Positions 37,944 through 43,784 of a DNA stretch of 43,784 bases are shown here, piece after piece; the first letter of the stretch is position 1, and the number at the start of each line of letters is the position of its first letter. Below the pieces are notes generated by a model that worked only from the letters and a program-made list of their open reading frames with translations, did not search any database and was not told where the DNA came from. A program made the translations under genes and the position numbers. Origin of the DNA: JBFXDI01 sp050181295 (lineage in GTDB: Bacteria; Pseudomonadota; Alphaproteobacteria; Rhizobiales; Aestuariivirgaceae); NCBI GenBank assembly GCA_050181295.1, contig JBFXDI010000018.1:1-43784 (forward strand). The letters run 5' to 3'.

Positions 37944-38122
37944 TGGATTTCTCGGCTCCCTATGCCGGCTACGTCATCGCCTGCTACGCGGTCTCCGGCC
38001 TGTCGCTTGGAGGATTGCTTGTAGCGATTCTCGCCCGATCACGACGCGTCCAGCAGCGTCTTGAGACGCTCGAGACGGAGGGCGCGCCGCGGCGTCCGCG
38101 CGGCCTGGCCAGTCCTGCATGA
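37943..38122 (+). CDS. ccmD: Heme exporter protein CcmD
   Basis: A 59-residue single-helix membrane protein. The helix is at about 8-32 (YAGYVIACYAVSGLSLGG), and a basic, Arg-rich cytoplasmic tail follows. CcmD binds CcmC and CcmE and helps release holo-CcmE. Its ATG overlaps the end of the ccmC frame (TGATG), so its translation may depend on ribosomes finishing ccmC; the early stop there would weaken this. Overlaps ccmG by 4 bases. Confidence 0.85.
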   Translation: MDFSAPYAGYVIACYAVSGLSLGGLLVAILARSRRVQQRLETLETEGAPRRPRGLASPA

Positions 38123-38706
38123 GCGAGGTCGCGCCAGCGTCCACCGGCCGGCGGCTGTGGACGACGTTCCTGCCGCTCCTGGTCTTCGCAGGGCTTGCCG
38201 TGCTGTTCCTTGTGCGGCTGCAGGATGACGATCCCTCGCGCATCCCATCGGTGCTCCTGAACAAGCCCGCGCCCGTAACGGAGCTTCCGCCGCTCGAGGG
38301 GCTGTCAAAGGACGGCGTGCCGGTGCCCGGGCTGAAAAGCGCGGATTTTGAGGGTCACGTCACGCTGGTCAATGTCTGGGCGTCGTGGTGCGCTCCATGT
38401 CGTGAGGAACATCCGCAGCTTCTCGCGCTCGCGCAGGAGCCGGGCGTTCGGCTGGTCGGGATCAACTACAAGGACAATCCGGAGAATGCCCGCCGCTTCC
38501 TCGGTGCGCTGGGCCTGCCCTTTGCGGCCGTCGGTGTCGATGAGAGCGGACGGACCGCCATAGACTGGGGGGTCTATGGCGTGCCGGAAACCTTCCTCGT
38601 CGATCGGAAGGGCGTGATCCGCTACAAGCACATCGGCCCGATCAGCGCCACTGGGCTGGAGCAGACGCTACTGCCCAAGGTCCGCGCGATCGCGGCCGAG
38701 CGCTGA
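38119..38706 (+). CDS. ccmG: Periplasmic thiol:disulfide oxidoreductase CcmG/DsbE
   Basis: A 195-residue membrane-anchored thioredoxin that reduces apocytochrome c thiols for heme attachment. Anchor helix at about 15-33; thioredoxin fold from residue 60 on; active site WCAPC with Cys91 and Cys94; cis-Pro in YGVPETFLVD. Full length for the family. Last gene of the cluster; converges on the MarR gene with 2 bases between the stops. Confidence 0.93.
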   Translation: MSEVAPASTGRRLWTTFLPLLVFAGLAVLFLVRLQDDDPSRIPSVLLNKPAPVTELPPLEGLSKDGVPVPGLKSADFEGHVTLVNVWASWCAPCREEHPQLLALAQEPGVRLVGINYKDNPENARRFLGALGLPFAAVGVDESGRTAIDWGVYGVPETFLVDRKGVIRYKHIGPISATGLEQTLLPKVRAIAAER

Positions 38707-38708
38707 AA

Positions 38709-39179
38709 TCAGGCGGCGCGAGCTTCACGCGCGTCCTCGCCATCCGTGAGGCTCGCGAGAATGGTCAGGCCTTCGAGGAATCCCTTGCGGTAGCGCGCCG
38801 GAATGGCGGCCAGAAGCTGTTTGTCGACGTCGCCGGCGCTCGGCTCGGCGGCCTTGAGCATGCGGCGGCCGGACGCCGTGAGGCGCACCGAGTTGGTGCG
38901 GCCGTCCTCGCGCGTGCGCCGCCGCTGCAGATACCCTTGCGTCATGAGCCGCGCGACTAGGTCGGCGAGCGTCGAGCGGTCGATGCCCGTGATCCGCACG
39001 AGATCGCTCTGGCTCACGCCTTCGTTGTGGTCCACCGCCTGCAGAAGGGTGTACTGGCGCTGCGTCAGCCCGGCGCGGCCGTTGCTTGTCGCATAGATGT
39101 TGGCCGCGTGCTGCGCCGCCCTTTTGAGCAGATGATGCGGCGACTTCGTCAGGCTCTTGCCATTCAAGGTCTTCGTCAT
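38709..39179 (-). CDS. MarR family transcriptional regulator
   Basis: A 156-residue winged-helix DNA-binding protein. The recognition part is SQSDLVRITGIDRSTLADLV, followed by the wing MTQGYLQRRRTREDGRTNSVRLT, which holds the DxR motif typical of MarR. The N-terminus (LTKSPHHLLKRAAQHAANIY) and the C-terminal helices form the dimer interface. The ligand and target are unknown; MarR proteins often regulate their own gene, and a dyad over the likely -10 is present upstream. ATG 39179 preferred over an in-frame GTG at 39200. Confidence 0.88.
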   Translation of the reverse strand: MTKTLNGKSLTKSPHHLLKRAAQHAANIYATSNGRAGLTQRQYTLLQAVDHNEGVSQSDLVRITGIDRSTLADLVARLMTQGYLQRRRTREDGRTNSVRLTASGRRMLKAAEPSAGDVDKQLLAAIPARYRKGFLEGLTILASLTDGEDAREARAA

Positions 39180-39261
39180 ATGGCTCTCCGTCGGCCGCAC
39201 GCCGCGCAGTGGCCCCCGGATATCGGCGCGCAGCCGGGTGATTCATCAGTCCACTGCTGAA

Positions 39262-39293
39262 TTACAAAGTAGCAATGGGTCTCGAAAGTGCAA
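39262..39293 (-). promoter_or_regulatory. Possible promoter and operator of the MarR gene
   Basis: On the minus strand: TTGCAC (39288-39293), 16 bases, TACTTT (39266-39271). TTGCTACTTTGTAA (39262-39275) is a dyad of the form TTRC-N6-GYAA that covers the -10, a position suited to autorepression. The rest of 39180-39400 shows no gene. Confidence 0.35.
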
Positions 39294-39400
39294 TTGTCCA
39301 TTTTATCAATGGCTTGCCGACACGCAGTATACTGATTGGTCCGACAGAAGAAGATACGACAGCGTTAGCTGGGCGTTATCACCACGTAACTGGAAAGCGT

Positions 39401-39994
39401 TCAGCCCTCGGAGGAAGGCGTCTCTTCCACCATGTGGCGCTGCATGAGGGGGATCTGCGCCAGCGCGAAGAGCATCGTGAGCGGCAGGATGGCGAAGACC
39501 TTGAAATCCACCCACGTGTCGGTCGAGACCGACCGCCAGACGATCTCGTTGAGGATCGCGACGCCGAAGAAGAACAATCCCCAACGCAGGGTCAGCGCCC
39601 GCCAGCCCTCGGGTGTCAGGTTCAAGGCCTCCCCGAACACCGGCCTGAGAAGAGAGCGGCCGAAGGCCAGCCCTCCAAGCAGGATGCAGCCGAAGAGGCC
39701 GTTGATGAGCGTCACCTTCATCTTGATGAAGACGTCGTCGTTCAGCCACAAGGTCAGGGCGCCGAAGACCAGGACGAAGGCGAGCGTGGCGATGGGCACG
39801 ATGGCGAGCTTGCGCGTCAGCGTCCAGGATATGGCAAGAGCCAGCGCGGCGGCGACCATGTAGACACCGGTCGCCCAGAAGATGCCGGCCTTGGCGTTGG
39901 CGATGAAGAAGGCGACGAGCGGCCCGGCCTCGACCAGGATCTTCAAGCCTGGCGGCATGTGGCGGCGCTTCGGCGCGGCAGCAGGATCGCTCAT
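39401..39994 (-). CDS. yciB: Inner-membrane protein YciB (septation protein A family)
   Basis: A 197-residue membrane protein with about five to six helices. LKILVEAGPLVAFFIANAKAG at the N-terminus and LNEIVWRSVSTDTWVDFKVF near the C-terminus are family signatures. YciB is linked to cell-envelope synthesis and septation in E. coli and Shigella. ATG overlaps the ftsY stop by 4 bases. Last gene of the dapF-mtaB-ftsY-yciB operon. Confidence 0.93.
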   Translation of the reverse strand: MSDPAAAPKRRHMPPGLKILVEAGPLVAFFIANAKAGIFWATGVYMVAAALALAISWTLTRKLAIVPIATLAFVLVFGALTLWLNDDVFIKMKVTLINGLFGCILLGGLAFGRSLLRPVFGEALNLTPEGWRALTLRWGLFFFGVAILNEIVWRSVSTDTWVDFKVFAILPLTMLFALAQIPLMQRHMVEETPSSEG

Positions 39995-41034
39995 GCGGCT
40001 TTCTCCTGATCGAGACCCGCAATCGCGCGGGCGAAGGATTCGGCATCGAAGGGCTGCAGGTCGTCAATCCCCTCACCGACGCCTATCGCGTGCACCGGGA
40101 GCTTGAAGCGGTCCGCCAGCGCCGCCAGGATGCCGCCCCGCGCGGTGCCGTCGAGCTTGGTCATCACGAGGCCCGTCACACCGGCTGTCTTCAGGAACAG
40201 GTCCGTCTGCGACAGGGCGTTCTGGCCGGTCGTGGCGTCGAGCACCAGAAGCACGGCGTGCGGCGCCTCGGGGTCCTGCTTCTTGAGCACCCGCACTACC
40301 TTCTCAAGCTCGGCCATGAGGCCTGCCTTGTTCTGAAGGCGGCCGGCCGTGTCGATGAAGAGGATGTCGACGTCGTCCTCGCGCGCGGCCTTCAGCGCAT
40401 CGAAGGCGAGGCCGGAAGCATCGGAGCCCGTGGGGCGCGACATGACCCTGGCGCCAATGCGCTGGCCCCAGATCTGAAGCTGCTCGATGGCGGCGGCGCG
40501 GAAGGTGTCGCAGGCGGCGAGCATCACCTTGTGGCCTTCGCGGGAGGCAATCGCGCCGAGCTTGCCGATGGTCGTGGTCTTGCCGGAGCCGTTGACGCCG
40601 ACGACGAGGATGACGAAGGGCCGCGCTTGGCCCGAAAAGCTCAGCGGCTGCTCGACGGGCTTCAGAACGTGGGTGAGCTCCTCGGCGAGGATGCGCTTCA
40701 CTTCCTCCGGATCAATGCCCTTCTCGTAGCGTCCCTTGCCGACGGCGGCGGTCACGCGCGCGGCCATGTCGCCGCCGAGGTCGGCGGAGATGAGGATGTC
40801 CTCGAGATCCTCGAGCGAGGCGGCATCGAGCTTCCGCTTGGTGAAGATGTCGGTGATGCCGGTGGAGAGCGCCTGCGAGGAGCGTGACAGCCCCTTCTTC
40901 AGCCGACCGAGCCAGCCGACGCGCGCCTCCAGTTCAGGCGCCTCGGCCGTGATTGTGGGGGCGGTCGTGGGTTTAGATGCCTCCGGCTTCGCGCCGGCCT
41001 CCTTGCGTCCGAAAAGCTTCTTCCAGGCGCTCAT
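39991..41034 (-). CDS. ftsY: Signal recognition particle receptor FtsY
   Basis: A 347-residue SRP GTPase that docks ribosome-SRP complexes to the membrane. N-terminal acidic/basic region short (about 1-40), then the NG domain: four-helix N part to about 125, GVNGSGKTT (146-154) as G1, DTAGR as G3, TKLDG as G4, GVGEGIDDLQPFD at the end. The shortened A domain is usual outside enterobacteria. It overlaps mtaB and yciB by 4 bases each. ATG at 41034. Confidence 0.95.
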   Translation of the reverse strand: MSAWKKLFGRKEAGAKPEASKPTTAPTITAEAPELEARVGWLGRLKKGLSRSSQALSTGITDIFTKRKLDAASLEDLEDILISADLGGDMAARVTAAVGKGRYEKGIDPEEVKRILAEELTHVLKPVEQPLSFSGQARPFVILVVGVNGSGKTTTIGKLGAIASREGHKVMLAACDTFRAAAIEQLQIWGQRIGARVMSRPTGSDASGLAFDALKAAREDDVDILFIDTAGRLQNKAGLMAELEKVVRVLKKQDPEAPHAVLLVLDATTGQNALSQTDLFLKTAGVTGLVMTKLDGTARGGILAALADRFKLPVHAIGVGEGIDDLQPFDAESFARAIAGLDQEKAA

Positions 41035-42278
41035 GCCGCAAGCCTGCCTATCAGGGCATCGCCGCACGTGCCCATGATCTCGACCGGCCGGATGGCGCCC
41101 AGCGGAACCTCCGCCGGCATGCGGACGGGCGTGAACTGCGGCGTGCGGCCGAGTGTCCGGCCCTCGAACAGGACCGGCACGACCTTGCCCCGTTCGCCCG
41201 CATGGTGGCGGGCCAGCGCCTTTTCTCCCGCTTCGCGCAGGCGGCGGGCGCGGCTCCGCACCACCTCGCCCGGAACTTGCGGCATGCGGGCCGCCGGTGT
41301 TTCGGGACGGGCAGAGAAGGGGAACACATGCACGAAGGACAGGCCGCAGTCCTCGATCAGATCGAGGCTCCGAGCGAACATCTTCTCGGTCTCGGTGGGG
41401 AAGCCGGCGATCAGGTCGGCGCCGAGCACCGCATCCGGGCGCAGGCGGCGCAGCCAGTCGCAGAGTGCGATGGCGTCGGCGCGCGAATGGCGGCGCTTCA
41501 TGCGCTTCAGGATCAGGTCGTCGCCATGCTGGAGCGAGAGATGGAAATGCGGCATCAGCCGCTCCTCGTCCCCGATGGCTCTCAGAAGCGCATCGTCCAC
41601 CTCGACGGCATCGAGAGAGGACAGCCTGAGGCGCGGCAGCTCCGGCACGGCCTCGAGGATAGCGCGGACGAGCTGCCCGAGCATCGGCTTGTCCGGCAGG
41701 TCGAGGCCGTAGGCCGTGAGGTCCACGCCCGTCAGCACGATCTCGGCGGCGCCCGCCTCCATCATGCGGAGAGCCTGTGCCACGCAATCGGCAACCGGTA
41801 TCGAGCGTGACGGTCCCCGTCCGAAGGGAATGACGCAGAAGGTGCAGCGGTGGTCGCAACCCGTTTGCACCTTGAGGAAGGCGCGCACGCGGGTGCCGAT
41901 GCCCTCGACGGCATGGTGCTTCAGCGCCCGCGCCTGCATGATGTCGGAAACGCGCACGGCCTTGCCGGCAGTGGCTCGATAGGCGTCGGCGGAGAATTTC
42001 TCCTCGTTGCCGAGCACCAGGTCCACCTCCGGCATGGCGGCGAACTTTTCCGGGCCTATCTGGGCGGCGCAGCCGGTGACGACGATGCGGGCTTGTGGCC
42101 TTTCGCGCCGCGCGCGGCGGATCGCCTGGCGGGCCTGGCGCTCGGCCTCGGCGGTTACCGCGCAGGTGTTGAAGACGACGGCATCCTCAAGTCCTGCGGC
42201 GCGGGCCGCGGCCCGCACCGCCTCGGACTCATAGACATTGAGCCGGCAGCCGAAGGTCTGGACGTCGAGGCCGGACAT
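41031..42278 (-). CDS. mtaB: tRNA t6A37 methylthiotransferase MtaB
   Basis: A 415-residue radical SAM enzyme that converts t6A37 to ms2t6A37 in tRNAs reading ANN codons. Cys11, Cys39 and Cys70 hold the N-terminal cluster (FGCRLN, NTCAVT, VTGCAAQ); Cys141, Cys145 and Cys148 (CDHRCTFC) hold the SAM cluster. The C-terminal TRAM-like part is at about 350-410. The order dapF-mtaB-ftsY is typical of alphaproteobacteria. It starts 4 bases after the dapF stop. Confidence 0.94.
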   Translation of the reverse strand: MSGLDVQTFGCRLNVYESEAVRAAARAAGLEDAVVFNTCAVTAEAERQARQAIRRARRERPQARIVVTGCAAQIGPEKFAAMPEVDLVLGNEEKFSADAYRATAGKAVRVSDIMQARALKHHAVEGIGTRVRAFLKVQTGCDHRCTFCVIPFGRGPSRSIPVADCVAQALRMMEAGAAEIVLTGVDLTAYGLDLPDKPMLGQLVRAILEAVPELPRLRLSSLDAVEVDDALLRAIGDEERLMPHFHLSLQHGDDLILKRMKRRHSRADAIALCDWLRRLRPDAVLGADLIAGFPTETEKMFARSLDLIEDCGLSFVHVFPFSARPETPAARMPQVPGEVVRSRARRLREAGEKALARHHAGERGKVVPVLFEGRTLGRTPQFTPVRMPAEVPLGAIRPVEIMGTCGDALIGRLAA

Positions 42279-42282
42279 GCGT

Positions 42283-43158
42283 TCAGCCGCGCGGCAGGAG
42301 CGCCTGCGGAAGCTCGCCCTCGAACTCGTAGGCGATGGGACCGGTCATCAGGATGTGGTCGTCGGCCTCGCGCCATTCGATGAGGAGATCGCCGCCGGGC
42401 AGCGTCACGATCACGCGGCGGCCGGTGAGGCGCTTGCGGGCGGCGGCCACCGCGGCGGCGCAGGCGCCGGTGCCGCAGGCGCGGGTGAGGCCGGCGCCCC
42501 GTTCCCAGACCCTGAGCACGATCCTATCGGGACGATGGACCTCGGCGAGCGAGATATTGGCGCGCTCGGGAAAGAGCGGGTGGTGCTCCAGCATGGGTCC
42601 GAGCTTCCCAAGATCGTAGGCCGAGACGTCCGAAACCCAGAAGATGCAGTGCGGATTGCCGACGTTGACGACCGAGGGCGTGTGGAGGATCGGCGCTTCC
42701 TGTGGGCCGACCTGCAGCTCGATGTTGCGGGTGTCGTGGAAGGGCTCCGAAAGCGGGATCTCCTTCCAGCCGAAGCGCGGCACGCCCATGTCGACCGAAA
42801 CCATGCCGCCTTCGGCCCTGCTGCACACGAGGTGCCCGCCCACCGTGTCGATGGTCGCGCGGTCGCGGCCGGTCTCCTTGAACAGGAGGTCCGCCACGCA
42901 ACGGGAAGCGTTGCCGCAGGATTCGACCTCTCCGCCTTCGGCATTGTAGATGCGCATGCGGATGTCGGCGCTCGTCGAGGGCTCCATGACGATGAGCTGA
43001 TCGCAGCCGATGCCGGAGGCGCGGTCCGCTATGGCGCGTGCCTCGCCGGGGGAGGGGGCAAAAGGAGTCCTCCGGGCATCGACCACGACGAAGTCGTTGC
43101 CGAGCCCGTTCATCTTGCGGAACCTGACGGCTTCCAGAAGCGCTTCCATGGGCCGCAT
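42283..43158 (-). CDS. dapF: Diaminopimelate epimerase
   Basis: A 291-residue enzyme that epimerises LL-diaminopimelate to the meso form for lysine and peptidoglycan. The catalytic pair is Cys81 (ESCGNASRC) and Cys228 (ACGTGAC). MNGLGNDFVVVD near the N-terminus is the family start signature. ATG 43158 and 43149 are both possible. It is the first gene of the dapF-mtaB-ftsY-yciB operon and is divergent from the NTF2-like gene. Confidence 0.95.
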   Translation of the reverse strand: MRPMEALLEAVRFRKMNGLGNDFVVVDARRTPFAPSPGEARAIADRASGIGCDQLIVMEPSTSADIRMRIYNAEGGEVESCGNASRCVADLLFKETGRDRATIDTVGGHLVCSRAEGGMVSVDMGVPRFGWKEIPLSEPFHDTRNIELQVGPQEAPILHTPSVVNVGNPHCIFWVSDVSAYDLGKLGPMLEHHPLFPERANISLAEVHRPDRIVLRVWERGAGLTRACGTGACAAAVAAARKRLTGRRVIVTLPGGDLLIEWREADDHILMTGPIAYEFEGELPQALLPRG

Positions 43159-43219
43159 ATAGGATGAAGTGGTGCTGAAATGCCAGTGGCGAGGCGGTTA
43201 AAATGGGAGATCCATCCGC

Positions 43220-43600
43220 ATGAGCGACGACGAAAAGGCCATCCGCGCGCTGGTCGAGACCTGGCTTGAGGCGAGCAAGGCCGGGGATGTCGCGACTGTG
43301 CTCGGGCTCATGAGCGAGGATGCCCTGTTCATGGTGCCGGGGCAGGAGCCGTTCGGGAAGGAGGCCTTTGCCGCGGCTTCTAAAGGCATGGAGGGCATGC
43401 GGCTCGACGGAATGAGCGAGATCGTGGAATTGCGGGTGCTGGGCGACTGGGCCTATCTCCGCAGCCGTATCCGCATGTCCATGACGCCGCCCGGCGGCAC
43501 TCCCGTCCGGCGATCAGGCTATACGCTCACGATCCTGCGCAAGGACGACGGCCGCTGGCAGCTCGCGCGCGACGCCAACCTGCTGACGGCGGAACAGTAA
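43220..43600 (+). CDS. NTF2-like protein (DUF4440/SgcJ group)
   Basis: A 126-residue single-domain protein of the NTF2-like fold. EKAIRALVETWLEASKAGDV is the first helix pair, LMSEDALFMVPGQEPF the pocket loop, and GYTLTILRKDDGRWQLARDANLL the final sheet; this layout is that of DUF4440/SgcJ relatives. Function is unknown; such proteins may bind small ligands. ATG 43220 has GGGAG before it. Divergent from dapF. Confidence 0.85.
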   Translation: MSDDEKAIRALVETWLEASKAGDVATVLGLMSEDALFMVPGQEPFGKEAFAAASKGMEGMRLDGMSEIVELRVLGDWAYLRSRIRMSMTPPGGTPVRRSGYTLTILRKDDGRWQLARDANLLTAEQ

Positions 43601-43660
43601 GCCGAAGCCGCCATCTTCGATGCGGCGAAGTGGTCTGGAGCTGTATCTGTCTTCAGAGTT

Positions 43661-43784
43661 TCAGACGAGGTCGTCGAGCTGCACGCCCAGGGCTTCGGCG
43701 ATCCTCTTCATCGTGCGGATCGTGCCCTCACGCTTGCCGGTCTCGATCTGCGACAGGTAGGGCTGCGCGATGTCGGCCTTGCCC
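43661..43784 (-). CDS. XRE-family HTH regulator, C-terminal end (partial)
   Basis: Too short to stand alone: the frame enters from the right edge on the minus strand and gives the last 40 residues. QPYLSQIETGKREGTIRTMK is the recognition helix and following turn of a lambda-repressor-like HTH, and RIAEALGVQLDDLV is the usual last helix. The protein ends right after the HTH, so it is either a minimal regulator or an antitoxin-sized one. The N-terminal part lies outside the window. Confidence 0.8.
   Translation of the reverse strand, partial: GKADIAQPYLSQIETGKREGTIRTMKRIAEALGVQLDDLV

Overview
The window looks like ordinary chromosome from a high-GC alphaproteobacterium, most likely of the order Hyphomicrobiales (Rhizobiales). 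The evidence is gene content and order: ccmABCDG beside acnA, dapF-mtaB-ftsY-yciB, rplY-pth-ychF followed by a MaoC pair, a SUV3-like helicase followed by an Hsp15-type gene, DUF1127 and DUF2188 small proteins, and a methylsuccinyl-CoA dehydrogenase-like gene of the ethylmalonyl-CoA pathway. Two kinds of intergenic palindrome typical of rhizobial genomes are also present. I see no rRNA, tRNA, CRISPR, phage or transposase genes.

Layout. 1-1.7 kb: end of a radical SAM protein and a DUF4130-UdgX fusion (uracil-DNA repair). 1.7-5.3 kb: lytic transglycosylase, GST-like protein, a SIMPL protein with a small secreted partner, apt and a small membrane protein. 5.4-7.8 kb: CNNM/CBS membrane protein and mtnA. 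7.8-8.8 kb: one palindromic repeat and a run of small minus-strand genes. 8.9-12.3 kb: minus-strand operon rplY-pth-ychF-maoC-maoC with a clear promoter. 12.4-18.6 kb: GFA protein, BKACE enzyme, an unrecognised gene coupled to prpE, an MFS transporter and prmA. 18.6-21.5 kb: mosaic palindromes, DUF1127 gene, aminopeptidase P and rpmF. 21.6-26.7 kb: EamA transporter, Mcd-like dehydrogenase, two SDRs, a HIG1-like protein and rpmB. 26.8-30.7 kb: SUV3-like helicase and Hsp15. 30.7-31.6 kb: a two-gene cassette of unknown proteins. 31.7-35.7 kb: FAD amine oxidase overlapping acnA. 35.8-38.7 kb: ccmABCDG. 38.7-43.8 kb: MarR regulator, yciB-ftsY-mtaB-dapF operon, an NTF2-like protein and the end of an XRE regulator.

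The genes are mostly housekeeping: translation (L25, L28, L32, Pth, YchF, PrmA, MtaB), membrane targeting (FtsY), the TCA cycle (AcnA), cytochrome c maturation, and acyl-CoA/propionate metabolism (PrpE, Mcd, MaoC pair, type II 3-hydroxyacyl-CoA dehydrogenase-like SDR, BKACE). Many genes overlap by 1-4 bases, so translational coupling is common.

The points most worth a second look are: an in-frame TAA inside ccmC that removes its last membrane helix although the rest of the frame is intact up to ccmD; an unrecognised pair encoding a tryptophan-rich protein and a very acidic lysine-free protein (30735-31632); the DUF4130-UdgX fusion with a variant KRIH loop; an atypical-codon gene coupled to prpE; and mosaic palindromes, one of which supplies the prmA stop codon.
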